64,000 nt of DNA, from the NCBI GenBank assembly GCA_017427385.1, contig JAFRSW010000011.1:30519-94518 (forward strand), read 5' to 3'. Positions 36,367-45,394 of the stretch are shown piece after piece. Source of the DNA: Bacteroidales bacterium. Its GTDB lineage: Bacteria > Bacteroidota > Bacteroidia > Bacteroidales > UBA932. Position 1 is the first letter of the stretch. Every line of letters begins with the position of its first letter. Both the position numbers and the translations under genes were made by a program. A model generated the notes under the pieces. The model worked only from the letters and a program-made list of their open reading frames with translations. It made no database searches and had not been told where the DNA came from.

Positions 36367-37001
36367 CGCTTAAGCAGAGATATGATGCCGTTCTGGACTA
36401 CTTCCGGAACAACGTACCCATTGCTGAGTCTGAACTGCACTTCAACAGCGACTACGAGCTGCTTGTATCCGTTATTCTCTCCGCGCAGTGCACAGATAAA
36501 AGGGTAAATCTCGTAACCCCCGCGCTTTTCGCAACCTACCCTACTGTGGAAGCGCTGTCGAAAGCCACTGAGGAGGATATCTACCCTTTCATCAAATCAG
36601 TCTCCTACCCCAACAACAAGGCACGGAACCTGGCCGCGATGGCCCGGAAAGTAATGACTGATTTCGGTGGTAAAATCCCTTCGGACGTAGATAACCTGAT
36701 GAAGCTTCCGGGAGCCGGCCGCAAGACCGCAAACGTCGTTGCATCAATACTTTACAACGAACCGGTCATAGCTGTGGATACTCACGTTTTCCGCGTCGCG
36801 AGACGCCTCGGCCTCAGCCGCGGCACAACTCCGAGGGCTGTAGAGCTCGACCTTGAAAGGCATATCCCCCTGGACATCCGTCCGATTGCGCACCACTGGA
36901 TATTACTTCACGGGCGCTATACCTGCACGGCACAGCGCCCGAAATGCGAAAACTGCCCTCTCAAAGAGTGGTGCAGGGAGTTTACTTCACAAACTGCTTA
37001 G
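36363..37001 (+). CDS. nth: Endonuclease III
   Basis: A 212-residue DNA glycosylase/AP lyase for oxidised pyrimidines. The helix-hairpin-helix with the catalytic Lys is LMKLPGAGRKTANVV, the catalytic Asp is in AVDTHVFRVARRLG, and the [4Fe-4S] cluster site is C-X6-C-X2-C-X5-C (CTAQRPKCENCPLKEWC). Normal length. Its 3' end overlaps the phosphomutase gene on the other strand by 20 bases. Confidence 0.97.
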   Translation: MTLKQRYDAVLDYFRNNVPIAESELHFNSDYELLVSVILSAQCTDKRVNLVTPALFATYPTVEALSKATEEDIYPFIKSVSYPNNKARNLAAMARKVMTDFGGKIPSDVDNLMKLPGAGRKTANVVASILYNEPVIAVDTHVFRVARRLGLSRGTTPRAVELDLERHIPLDIRPIAHHWILLHGRYTCTAQRPKCENCPLKEWCREFTSQTA

Positions 37002-38643
37002 TCAGGGCCTCGATCTTGGCATCTGCGTCGGAGCCTTTAGCACCAAAGTAGAACTTGATCTTTGGTTCGGTTCCCGAAGGACGGACAGACACCACATCTC
37101 CCGCCTCATCAAAGAACTGGAGCACATTGCTCTTGGGCTGCCCTGTCTTTTCAGGTTCCAGATAATCAATGACTTTGGTTACAGGTGAGCCGCACAGTTC
37201 CTTGGGAGGATTGGTACGGAAATCCGTCATCATGTCTGCAATTTCCTGCGCTCCGCTGATGCCCTTGCGGACTATGTAGACCATGTGTTCCTTGCGGTAT
37301 CCTATTTCGCCGTAAACCTTCTGCAGGAGCTGGTACATGGTGAGGCCCTGGTCGGCGGCCCATGCAGCACATTCTGCCACCATGATACAGGCCATCTGGG
37401 CATCCTTGTCGCGCACGAACTGGCCCACGTTGAAGCCGTAGCTCTCCTCTCCGCCGCAGATGAATTCACCGTCAGCCTCGTGGCGCTTGACCACCTCCGC
37501 AATGTATTTGAAACCTGTCAGCACGTCGTAGCAGGGCACGCCGAACTTTTCGCCGAGTTCCTTTATGGATTCGGTGGTCACGATGGTCTTTACCAGATAC
37601 TTGCCCTTTCCGAGGGTGCCGAGTTCCTTCCTGCGCGAGAGGATATAATAGGTGAGCAGGGTGGCGGTCATGTTGCCGTTGAACTGCACCATCTTACCTT
37701 CATTGTTGCGCACCGCTATTCCAAGGCGGTCGGCGTCGGGATCGGTTGCCATTACGATGTCGGCTTCCTCGCGGTCGGCTGCCTCCAGGGCCATCTTCAT
37801 GGCCGCAGGCTCCTCCGGATTTGGAGACACCACCGTGGGGAAATCGCCGTCGCTCACATCCTGGTCGGGCACGTGGATAACGTTCTTGAATCCGAGGCGC
37901 TTCAGGCATTCCGGCACCAGCCGTACGCCGCAGCCGTGCAGAGGCGTGTAGACGAACTTGATGTCCGAATGGCGCGCGCAGGACTCCGGCGAAAGCGCCA
38001 GGGACATGATATCCCTCAGGTACTGCTCATCCACATCCGCTCCCATAATGTCTATGCTGCCGCAGCGCTCCCCTGCCTCGAATTTCACCATGGAAGGATC
38101 GGAAATCTTGTTCACCTCCGCCACTATGTCTTTGTCTACGGGAGATGTAATCTGCCCGCCATCGCTCCAGAACACTTTGTAGCCGTTGTATTCCTTTGGA
38201 TTATGGGATGCGGTTATCATCACGCCGGCGATTGCGCCCTTGAGGCGGATGGCATAGCTGAGTTCGGGGGTAGGACGGATGTTGTCGAATATGAAGACAT
38301 GTATGCCGTTGGCGGACATCACATCGGCCGTGATCTTTGCGAATTCCTTGCTGTTGTTGCGGCTGTCGTAGGAGATGCAGAAACGGAGGTCATCCCCCTG
38401 GCAATGGCTCAGGATGTAGTTTGCAAGGCCCTGGGTGGCCATACCCACCGTGTATTTGTTCATTCGGTTGGTGCCTACACCCATAATGCCGCGCAGGCCG
38501 CCTGTGCCGAATTCCAGATTCCTGTAGAATGCATCCTCGAAGGCGGCAGGATCGCTGTTGCGGAGTTCGATTATCTTGCCTTTGGTTTCGGGATCGAAGT
38601 CACCGGTGAGCCAGGCATTGGCTCTGGACATATAGTCTTCCAT
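36982..38643 (-). CDS. Phosphohexomutase (phosphoglucomutase/phosphomannomutase family)
   Basis: A 553-residue alpha-D-phosphohexomutase. The active-site phosphoserine is in VMITASHNPKEYNGYKVFW, the Mg-binding loop in DIVMATDPDADRLGIAVR, sugar-binding CGGEESYGF, and phosphate-binding VSVRPSGTEPKIKFYF near the C-terminus. It interconverts hexose-1- and hexose-6-phosphates. The about 550-residue size and GGEESYG loop match the phospho-sugar mutases common in Bacteroidota; glucose versus mannose cannot be settled. A TATATTTG box is at 38663-38670. Confidence 0.93.
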   Translation of the reverse strand: MEDYMSRANAWLTGDFDPETKGKIIELRNSDPAAFEDAFYRNLEFGTGGLRGIMGVGTNRMNKYTVGMATQGLANYILSHCQGDDLRFCISYDSRNNSKEFAKITADVMSANGIHVFIFDNIRPTPELSYAIRLKGAIAGVMITASHNPKEYNGYKVFWSDGGQITSPVDKDIVAEVNKISDPSMVKFEAGERCGSIDIMGADVDEQYLRDIMSLALSPESCARHSDIKFVYTPLHGCGVRLVPECLKRLGFKNVIHVPDQDVSDGDFPTVVSPNPEEPAAMKMALEAADREEADIVMATDPDADRLGIAVRNNEGKMVQFNGNMTATLLTYYILSRRKELGTLGKGKYLVKTIVTTESIKELGEKFGVPCYDVLTGFKYIAEVVKRHEADGEFICGGEESYGFNVGQFVRDKDAQMACIMVAECAAWAADQGLTMYQLLQKVYGEIGYRKEHMVYIVRKGISGAQEIADMMTDFRTNPPKELCGSPVTKVIDYLEPEKTGQPKSNVLQFFDEAGDVVSVRPSGTEPKIKFYFGAKGSDADAKIEALTKQFVK

Positions 38644-38662
38644 ATCAATTGGTTTTAGCTTT

Positions 38663-38670
38663 CAAATATA
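38663..38670 (-). promoter_or_regulatory. -7 promoter element (TATATTTG) of the phosphohexomutase gene
   Basis: Minus-strand TATATTTG, 19 bases before the ATG at 38643 and within the 31-base gap after the S9 peptidase gene. Confidence 0.55.
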
Positions 38671-38674
38671 GCAA

Positions 38675-40441
38675 TTATCGCTGGTTTTTCAGATACTTCA
38701 GCCAGAATAATCTGTCAGCCTCGCGAGAATGCTCTCCCTGCTTGCCGCGGTAGCCGTGCATGCCGTCGGGATATATCATCAGTTCGAACTGCTTGCCTGC
38801 TTCCTGAAGTGCGTCGACCAGCTGGAGCGTATTCTGGAAATGCACGTTGTCGTCGCCGGTTCCGTGCGTAAGTTTGAGGTGCACGTTTTCACTCAGCTGA
38901 TCGGCATAATTCAAAGTTTTCGATTTTTCGAAACCGTCGTGATTCAGGTCTGAAGTAAGCATGAAACGCTCGGTATAATGCGAATCGTAGAGCTCCCAGT
39001 CATAAACTCCGCCTCCAGCGATTCCGCAGCAGAAAAGCTCCGGATGCCGCATCAGCAGCATGGCCGTCATGGTGCCTCCGAACGAGAATCCTTCCACCCC
39101 TATATGCTTCCCATCTACGTAGGGAAGGGATTTCGCCCACTCGGCCCAGGTCACGAAGTCCTTCACGGGAACGGTGGTCAGGTCGCAGAAAGCGAGGTCT
39201 CTTCCAGCCCTTCCGGTATGCCCGGCTACGCGGCAGTCAGCCACTATGCTGATGATTCCGTTCTCCCAGAACCAGGGGTCAGGCTTGCGCCACCTGTCAT
39301 ACACGTAAGCCGTGTTGGGTCCGCCGTAAATTTCAAAGTGAACGGGATATTTGCGGGACGGATCGAAGCCTTTGGGATAGGTTATCCTCGCGTACATGTC
39401 CTGCCCATCCTCGGCCTTAATACTAATAATATGAGGAAGGGCGAAATGCGTAGAATCCTCTTCCGCCTTTATGCTTCCGGCCGCACGTGTAGACCATTCG
39501 AACACCATCGTGCGCGCATTCGAAAGGCGCGCATACACATTCTTCATATCCCTCGAAAACCAGCAGCTCTCCACATTGTATCCTTCAGGCGTCATGCGGA
39601 TTATCTTACCCTTTTTGGTAAGTTTGTACATGTAGGACATCACCCGCGAATCGCGTTCGGCAACAAAGTACAGGTCACCCGTCTTCTTGTCCAGCTTCCG
39701 GAGCTTGATCCTCCAGTTCTTGCCGTCGGTAAGCCTCTTCAGCACCTTCCCGTCATAGGAAAGATAATATATCTGCTCCCAGCCGGTCTCGAAATCGCGC
39801 ACCATATAAATCCCTTTCTCGGCGAAGTACATCCCCTCTATCCATGTAAGCCATGTCTTACTGTCTTCGGAATAGGTGCACACCTTGCTGCCATCGCTTG
39901 AATCCACGCGGTAGAGATCCAGATGCTGCTGCACGCGGGGCTCACGCTGCACATAGAGATACTTCCCGTCATCTCCCCAGAAGGGGCGGCCGAAATACTG
40001 GTCTTCATTCTCGTCAAAATCCGCCCAGACTATCTCCGAAGGCCGTTCCATGTCTATCATACCTATGCGCACCTTCGGATTGGGCTCCCCAACTTTAGGA
40101 TACCTCGTTTTATAAAGAACACCGTCCTGGCCTATGGGAGAATAGATGGGGAACATGGGCACATCCGTCTGGTCAAAGCGGTAGAAGGCGAGCTTGCGAC
40201 CGTCCATGCTCCACCAGAATGCGCGGTAGCGCGAGGGACGCCCGAAAATCTCTTCGTAATACACCCAGGAGGCGTATCCATTCAAGATAAGGTCCGATCC
40301 GTCATGCGTCAGCCGGAGTGTGTCGGTGGTACCTTTTGCACAGACATAAAGGTCGTTGTCGCGGGTGAAGGCAAAGCGGGATGAATCCGGCGCCCAGGTC
40401 AGATTCACGATGGATGCGAGTATAATAATCAGTGTTTTCAT
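38675..40441 (-). CDS. S9 family dipeptidyl peptidase IV-like, shortened propeller
   Basis: A 588-residue serine peptidase. Catalytic residues: Ser in GVEGFSFGGTMTAML, Asp in LTHGTGDDNVHFQN, His in IYPDGMHGYRG. The N-terminus-binding Glu pair is in WVYYEEIFGR. Typical DPP IV proteins of this phylum are about 720 residues. Here the first blades of the beta-propeller are missing: a short hydrophobic start (MKTLIIILASIVNL) runs directly into the propeller strand TWAPDSSRFAFTRDNDLYV. The ATG overlaps the stop of the upstream helicase gene (ATGA), which supports the short start. Likely an envelope or periplasmic peptidase releasing X-Pro or X-Ala dipeptides. Confidence 0.87.
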   Translation of the reverse strand: MKTLIIILASIVNLTWAPDSSRFAFTRDNDLYVCAKGTTDTLRLTHDGSDLILNGYASWVYYEEIFGRPSRYRAFWWSMDGRKLAFYRFDQTDVPMFPIYSPIGQDGVLYKTRYPKVGEPNPKVRIGMIDMERPSEIVWADFDENEDQYFGRPFWGDDGKYLYVQREPRVQQHLDLYRVDSSDGSKVCTYSEDSKTWLTWIEGMYFAEKGIYMVRDFETGWEQIYYLSYDGKVLKRLTDGKNWRIKLRKLDKKTGDLYFVAERDSRVMSYMYKLTKKGKIIRMTPEGYNVESCWFSRDMKNVYARLSNARTMVFEWSTRAAGSIKAEEDSTHFALPHIISIKAEDGQDMYARITYPKGFDPSRKYPVHFEIYGGPNTAYVYDRWRKPDPWFWENGIISIVADCRVAGHTGRAGRDLAFCDLTTVPVKDFVTWAEWAKSLPYVDGKHIGVEGFSFGGTMTAMLLMRHPELFCCGIAGGGVYDWELYDSHYTERFMLTSDLNHDGFEKSKTLNYADQLSENVHLKLTHGTGDDNVHFQNTLQLVDALQEAGKQFELMIYPDGMHGYRGKQGEHSREADRLFWLKYLKNQR

Positions 40442-41871
40442 ACAAAGAAACGGTCGGGGAAGTTAACGAGATATACTTTTTCTACTGCACGCGTCAGCGC
40501 TGTATACAGCCATTTGAGGTCGTCCAGAGTCTGCTCGTCCTGCCAGAAGGGACAGTCTATGAACACGCAGGGCCACTGGCCGCCCTGCGACTTGTGGCAG
40601 GTGATGGCATCGGCATACTTGAGCTGAAGCGCATTGTAATATGGATCTTCCCGCACTGCATCGTAGCGGGCTTTCTTAGTCTTGAGATGCTCGTAATCGG
40701 CGGATACGCCCTGGTACAACTGGTTCTGCTGCTCATAGGTCAGCGAGGCCGATTCGCTCTCCAGGGTATCCAGACAGACTTTCGCCTTAATTTCCAGTTC
40801 ATCGTAATCGGGGAAACTCAGGACCGCATCCGCGAAATGCAGCCCGTAACGATCTTCGAAGTTACGTATCCGCACAAGCTCGGCCATGTCGCCGTTGGCG
40901 ATGTAGTCCATCCCCTCAACATCCTGCACGAACTGGTAGCAGTTCTTCACTATCATCAGTCTGTCTCCACGAACCAGCCGATCCTCTTTATACTGCACCT
41001 GCGAGCGTATGCCCAGGTTGTAGCGTATCGCCCGCTTGTTCGAACGGCACAGGATTATGGTCCCCTCCTCCCCGAAATCGGCGTATGCAGAGGTCAGGGT
41101 GTCGATGAGTTCCCCTCCGGTGATTCGGATCACGTCCGGGCAGTCCCGGACATCCAGCTTTATCGGTCCGGTGGGCTCGGACTCCCCTGCCGCACGTATC
41201 ATTTTCCTGATGGTGGTAGCATTGCGGAGGATGCCGGATTCGAGGGCCTGGCGCACTACCGTTGTGAGTTCCGCATACTGAACGCCCCCGAATCCGTCCA
41301 TGAAGTCCGGAATCAGAGCAGGGCTGGCCTCAAGACCCACCGGGGGCAGCTGTGCGGAATCCCCTATCAGTATCAGCCTGCAGTCGACTCCGCCACGCAC
41401 GAAGGTAACCAGGTCTTCCAGCAGGTTGCCGGTGCCGAACGCACTCATGGACTGCTTCTGTGCCTCCTCTATGCCTATCAGCGACACCTCGTCCACAACG
41501 AAGAGGGTGTTCTTCGCCTTGTTGGGAGCCAGGGAGAACTGCCCGAATCCGTCCGCTCCTACCGACTTCTGCCGATAGATGTGCTTGTGGATGGTAAATG
41601 CCGGGCGATGGGACATACCCGACAGTACCTTGGCGGCACGGCCGGTGGGAGCAAGCAGAACCGTGTGGAGTTTCATTTCCTCCAGGGCATCTATCACCAC
41701 TGAAATCGCGGTGGTCTTGCCCGTTCCAGCGTATCCGTTCACCACAAGGATATCCCCGTCATCCCCAGTCAGGAAAGACGCTATCTTATGCATCAGCGCC
41801 TCCTGACACGAGGTCGGCTCATAGCTGAAGCGGCTTATAAACTCTTTGAAGAGGAAATCGCTGCGGTCCAT
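40438..41871 (-). CDS. RecD-like superfamily 1 DNA helicase
   Basis: A 477-residue ATPase/helicase. Motif I VNGYAGTGKTTAISVV, Ia APTGRAAKVLSGM, motif II TLFVVDEVSLIG, motif III LILIGDSAQLPPVG, motif IV-like IILCRSNKRAIRYN, and the C-terminal UvrD-like AITCHKSQGGQWPCVFID with WLYTALTRAVEKVYLV. It matches the stand-alone RecD/TraA-like helicases of Bacteroidota and lacks the long N-terminal region of RecD2. Role in DNA repair or processing is inferred. It follows the TrkH gene directly, with no intergenic base. Confidence 0.9.
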   Translation of the reverse strand: MDRSDFLFKEFISRFSYEPTSCQEALMHKIASFLTGDDGDILVVNGYAGTGKTTAISVVIDALEEMKLHTVLLAPTGRAAKVLSGMSHRPAFTIHKHIYRQKSVGADGFGQFSLAPNKAKNTLFVVDEVSLIGIEEAQKQSMSAFGTGNLLEDLVTFVRGGVDCRLILIGDSAQLPPVGLEASPALIPDFMDGFGGVQYAELTTVVRQALESGILRNATTIRKMIRAAGESEPTGPIKLDVRDCPDVIRITGGELIDTLTSAYADFGEEGTIILCRSNKRAIRYNLGIRSQVQYKEDRLVRGDRLMIVKNCYQFVQDVEGMDYIANGDMAELVRIRNFEDRYGLHFADAVLSFPDYDELEIKAKVCLDTLESESASLTYEQQNQLYQGVSADYEHLKTKKARYDAVREDPYYNALQLKYADAITCHKSQGGQWPCVFIDCPFWQDEQTLDDLKWLYTALTRAVEKVYLVNFPDRFFV

Positions 41872-43326
41872 CTATCTTTTCTTGCGGCTGAAGATAAACG
41901 AAGCGACTGCGAGCACAGGATAGATTTCCACGCGCCCCATGAACATATCAATCGTATAGAAGAATTTTGCGAGGGACGGTTCGGCGTTGTAGTTGCCGAA
42001 AGAACCGATAGAACCGGCTGCAGGGCCCACATTGTCCAGACTGCAAAGGGTTCCCATGATGGCATTGGCGTTATCGGATCCGGATGCCATGCACAGGAGC
42101 GTCGATATGATGAAGACTATTAAGAACAATGCCACATAGAGCACATGCGGCTCCACGTCCTTATCGGCGACAGGCTTACCATTGATACGGACCTCATTCA
42201 CAGTAGACGGATTGATGGAGCGTTTTATATGCACTGCCATACTCTTGAATACCAGCAGTATACGGTCGGACTTGACACCACCGGTAGTGGAACCGGCCAT
42301 GCCGCACTGGATACCCAGCACCATGATCAGCACCGAAGGGAACAAGGGCCATACACTATTGTCGCAGATTGCCAGACCGGAGGTGGAAGCATAGCTGAGA
42401 ACCTGGAATCCACCGTCGATGAAAGCGCGGAACCAGGTCGCGGTCACTCCCTGCATCTTAAGCACGGTGGCAACGATCACCGTACCGACTACCAGTGTTC
42501 CTGTAAAGAACTTCAGCACGTCGTTGTTCAAAGGCTTGAGCGACCTTGTGACTATCGTTATATACAGCATCCCGAAATGCAGGGAGGCCAGGTACATAAA
42601 GAGCATGGTCACCAGGGTGATCGGCAGCGAATTGAACGAGGCGATGGACATATTGCGACAGCTGAATCCGCCGGTAGCACATACGCTGAAAGTGTGATTG
42701 ATCGCATCGAATGGCGACATTCCGGCCAGCATATAGGCAAGGAACGCAAGCACATTCAGCCCGAGATAGACGTACGTGAAGATATATACCGTCTGGTTCG
42801 CCCGCACATTATAAGAATCCTTCGAGAGCGAAGAAAGCTCCATATTGGTCAGCCTCAAGCGCATGGGGCTGGAAGAAGGAATGATCAGAAGCAGGAACAC
42901 AACAACTCCCAAGCCTCCAATAAAGTGGGTGGAACTCCTCCAGAACAGCAGGGCCTTGGGCAGGCTCTCCACTTCTTCCAGGATGCTCGAACCGGTTGTG
43001 GTAAACCCGGAAACGCTCTCGAACCAGGCATTTATGACGGTGAATGGGCCGCCCCAGAGCACATACGGCAGCATACCGAATATGAAGGAGAGCAGCCATG
43101 AGAGCACGATGATCACGTAACCTTCCCTCATCGTGATGGCGGCCGTCTTGCGGACAAAGATGAACGGGAAAACGCCGAAAATGAAGGTGAGCAGGAAGCT
43201 GATGGAAAGCGGGGCGATAGCCGTATCTTCGTGGCCGAAAATGGCAATTCCAAGGGCAATGAACATGAACAGCGCACTTACCAGAAGTGCGTAGCCAACA
43301 TTCCTGCTTATGGTTTTCCAATTCAT
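41872..43326 (-). CDS. trkH: TrkH family potassium uptake protein
   Basis: A 484-residue Trk/Ktr-type membrane subunit with four pore loops carrying filter glycines: SGFTTTGSSILEEV, VCATGGFSCRNMS, YASTSGLAICDN and CSLDNVGPAAGSIG. The MAGSTTGGVKSDRILLVFKS block is conserved in TrkH. TrkH normally gates with the cytosolic NAD-binding subunit TrkA; no trkA is in the window. Instead the gene immediately upstream (seven-base gap) encodes a four-helix-bundle membrane protein. Confidence 0.94.
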   Translation of the reverse strand: MNWKTISRNVGYALLVSALFMFIALGIAIFGHEDTAIAPLSISFLLTFIFGVFPFIFVRKTAAITMREGYVIIVLSWLLSFIFGMLPYVLWGGPFTVINAWFESVSGFTTTGSSILEEVESLPKALLFWRSSTHFIGGLGVVVFLLLIIPSSSPMRLRLTNMELSSLSKDSYNVRANQTVYIFTYVYLGLNVLAFLAYMLAGMSPFDAINHTFSVCATGGFSCRNMSIASFNSLPITLVTMLFMYLASLHFGMLYITIVTRSLKPLNNDVLKFFTGTLVVGTVIVATVLKMQGVTATWFRAFIDGGFQVLSYASTSGLAICDNSVWPLFPSVLIMVLGIQCGMAGSTTGGVKSDRILLVFKSMAVHIKRSINPSTVNEVRINGKPVADKDVEPHVLYVALFLIVFIISTLLCMASGSDNANAIMGTLCSLDNVGPAAGSIGSFGNYNAEPSLAKFFYTIDMFMGRVEIYPVLAVASFIFSRKKR

Positions 43327-43333
43327 CCGAAAG

Positions 43334-44137
43334 CTATTTGGAATTCAGCTTCATAGCGGAGATGCGCTTACGAAGATTCTTATTCTCTTCGGTAAGTTCT
43401 TTCAGTTCGCCGTTCAGTTCGTTCAACTGATCGTCCCCGTCGAAAGAATAGGTGTAATCCCTGCCGTAACTCCTGTAATTCTTCGTGGATGCAAGCATCC
43501 TGTAGATGGGTTTCGTATAGTTCGATTCAAGGAAGAACAGGAGCATGATAACCAGCAGCAGACCAACGGCAACGGCGACCATTCCCGGGATTATACTGCG
43601 ATAGAACGCGCCTTCGAAAGTCTCCGAATTGTTCGCGAGTTCTTCGTAGATGGAATTCGACAGGGCATCGATATCGTGACGGAGACGGTTGTAACGCGGC
43701 TGGAGGCGTTCGAAATACCAGGAGCGGGTGTCGATAAAATCCGACTGCAGCACGTCTTCCAGCTCAAATGATGTGAGCATGTAGGCCGAATATGCATATT
43801 GCACGGAATCTGCTAGATGGGCGACTATGGAATTGGGGGCAGAAGAACGCAGGCTGTCGATACGGGTAGAAAAAGAAGTTTCATCGAAGCTCGGGCGGCT
43901 GGTGGACGTTTCATCGCCAATGACCGAGAGGATCGCAAGGTTGTATGCATTGGCATCGTCGTAGAGCTTCTGCGCAGCGTTGATGCTCTCGATGTTGTCT
44001 GCAACCATGTCGGAGATATACGAACTCATGCGCCTGTACTCCATGACCGAGATGATGCTGGATATCAGCAGCACCAGTGCGATGGAACAGAGGCTCAGGT
44101 AGAGCTTGGCTCTGAGGGACAGTCTCCTTTCTCTCAT
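43334..44137 (-). CDS. Two-helix membrane protein with extracytoplasmic four-helix-bundle-like domain and coiled coil
   Basis: A 267-residue protein with the layout of a chemoreceptor or kinase sensor but no output domain. TM1 is about residues 10-28 (LYLSLCSIALVLLISSII). A helical external region of about 150 residues follows (e.g. VADNIESINAAQKLYDDANA, like 4HB_MCP/CHASE3 sensors). TM2 is about 183-205 (VAVAVGLLLVIMLLFFLE). A short HAMP-like linker TKPIYRMLASTKN leads to a C-terminal coiled coil QLNELNGELKELTEENKNL. First gene of the operon with trkH, a helicase and an S9 peptidase. Function unknown. Confidence 0.75.
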   Translation of the reverse strand: MRERRLSLRAKLYLSLCSIALVLLISSIISVMEYRRMSSYISDMVADNIESINAAQKLYDDANAYNLAILSVIGDETSTSRPSFDETSFSTRIDSLRSSAPNSIVAHLADSVQYAYSAYMLTSFELEDVLQSDFIDTRSWYFERLQPRYNRLRHDIDALSNSIYEELANNSETFEGAFYRSIIPGMVAVAVGLLLVIMLLFFLESNYTKPIYRMLASTKNYRSYGRDYTYSFDGDDQLNELNGELKELTEENKNLRKRISAMKLNSK

Positions 44138-44163
44138 TTTTTAAATTTTTTTAAAAAACTTTA

Positions 44164-44171
44164 CAAAAGTA
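44164..44171 (-). promoter_or_regulatory. -7 promoter element (TACTTTTG) for the sensor-like/trkH operon
   Basis: Minus-strand TACTTTTG, 26 bases before the ATG at 44137. The leader is very AT-rich, with runs of T and A. Confidence 0.55.
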
Positions 44172-44183
44172 CTAAATATTTGT

Positions 44184-44191
44184 TAATTTTG
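44184..44191 (+). promoter_or_regulatory. -7 promoter element (TAATTTTG) for ROK-GH3
   Basis: TAATTTTG, 21 bases before the ROK ATG at 44213, divergent from the box at 44164-44171 with a 12-base gap. Confidence 0.55.
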
Positions 44192-44212
44192 TATAGTTCA
44201 ACACTAAGACTT

Positions 44213-45379
44213 ATGACGCCAATCCAGAAAGGTATTATTGAACTTTGCATCAAGAATGGGGATTGCAGCATCGCCGACTTCAGCAAGGAACTGTCCGTCA
44301 GCGTGCCTACGGTAACCAAACTCGTAGCAGAACTGATTTCCGACGGCTACTTGACCGACAAGGGCAAAGTTGGCACCAGCGGCGGCAGAAGGCCGAATAC
44401 CTTCGGCCTGAACCCCGATGCAGGATACTTCGTAGGCGTGGACGTCGCCCGCCAGCACATCCACATTGCCATAGCCGACTTCACCGGCAATCTGAAATTC
44501 TTCATCCAGGACATAGCCTTCGTGCTCGAAGCCAACGCAGACTCCTTCCGCACCATCTGCAAGAAGATCAAGGAAGTGGTCACCGGTTCCGACATACCCT
44601 GGAACAAGGTCCTGGGCGTAGGGATCAGCCTGTCCGGAAGGGTGAATCCGGAAAAGGGATTCAGTCTGTCGTATTTCGTCAGCGACGACATTCCCCTTAA
44701 GGATATTTTCCAGCGCGAGCTCGGAATCCCGGTCAACATAGAGAACGACTCCCGCGCCATGACATACGGGGAATACATGTCCTTCAGTGCCGATTCCGAC
44801 CCGGACATGCTCTTCATCAACCTCAGCTGGGGCCTTGGCATGGGCATGATACTGGACGGCAAACTCTACTATGGCAAATCCGGTTTCTCCGGCGAATTCG
44901 GCCACACGCCCATGCTGGAGAACAACATCATATGCCGTTGCGGCAAGATAGGATGCCTGGAGACCGGAGCATCCGGTTCCGCTCTTACCAAGTGGATACT
45001 CAACCGCCTGAATGAAGGGCGGCGCTCTTCCCTTTACAATATTTACAAGGAAAATGGAGACATCACCCTCCAGAACGTGCTGGATGCCGTAGAAGATGAA
45101 GATGTGCTCGCCATCGAGGGCATCGGAGCAATAGGTGAAACGCTTGGACGCGGCATCGCGGGCCTCATCAACATATTCAACCCCGGCCTGGTGGTGATAG
45201 GCGGACGTCTGATCGTCGGCAGGGACTACCTGATGCTGCCCATACGCACAGCAATCAACAAGTACTCGCTCAGCAAGGTCAGCGCCGACACCAAGATACG
45301 CTTCTCGCGCCTTGGCCGAAGCGCAGGCGCAATTGGCGACTGCCTGCTTGCCCGCACCAAACACCTTAACCAGCTTTAA
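44213..45379 (+). CDS. ROK family transcriptional regulator
   Basis: A 388-residue NagC/Mlc-like protein. The N-terminal MarR-like winged helix (CSIADFSKELSVSVPTVTKL, residues 18-37) is followed by a ROK sugar-kinase-like domain: GVDVARQHIHIAIADFTG, ENDSRAMTYGEYM, GHTPMLENNIICRCGKIGC with the zinc-binding CRCGKIGCLE, and C-terminal IINIFNPGLVVIGG-like INIFNPGLVVIGGR. I chose the ATG at 44213; the open frame extends upstream but crosses the promoter. It precedes a GH3 gene by 15 bases, so it probably controls glycan use in response to a sugar. Confidence 0.92.
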   Translation: MTPIQKGIIELCIKNGDCSIADFSKELSVSVPTVTKLVAELISDGYLTDKGKVGTSGGRRPNTFGLNPDAGYFVGVDVARQHIHIAIADFTGNLKFFIQDIAFVLEANADSFRTICKKIKEVVTGSDIPWNKVLGVGISLSGRVNPEKGFSLSYFVSDDIPLKDIFQRELGIPVNIENDSRAMTYGEYMSFSADSDPDMLFINLSWGLGMGMILDGKLYYGKSGFSGEFGHTPMLENNIICRCGKIGCLETGASGSALTKWILNRLNEGRRSSLYNIYKENGDITLQNVLDAVEDEDVLAIEGIGAIGETLGRGIAGLINIFNPGLVVIGGRLIVGRDYLMLPIRTAINKYSLSKVSADTKIRFSRLGRSAGAIGDCLLARTKHLNQL

Positions 45380-45394
45380 ATCAGTTAATTGATA

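Noticed and set aside
43817-44212. Upstream in-frame extension of the ROK gene
   Set aside because: It crosses the TAATTTTG promoter and is antisense to the sensor-like gene; the conserved winged helix begins just after the ATG at 44213.
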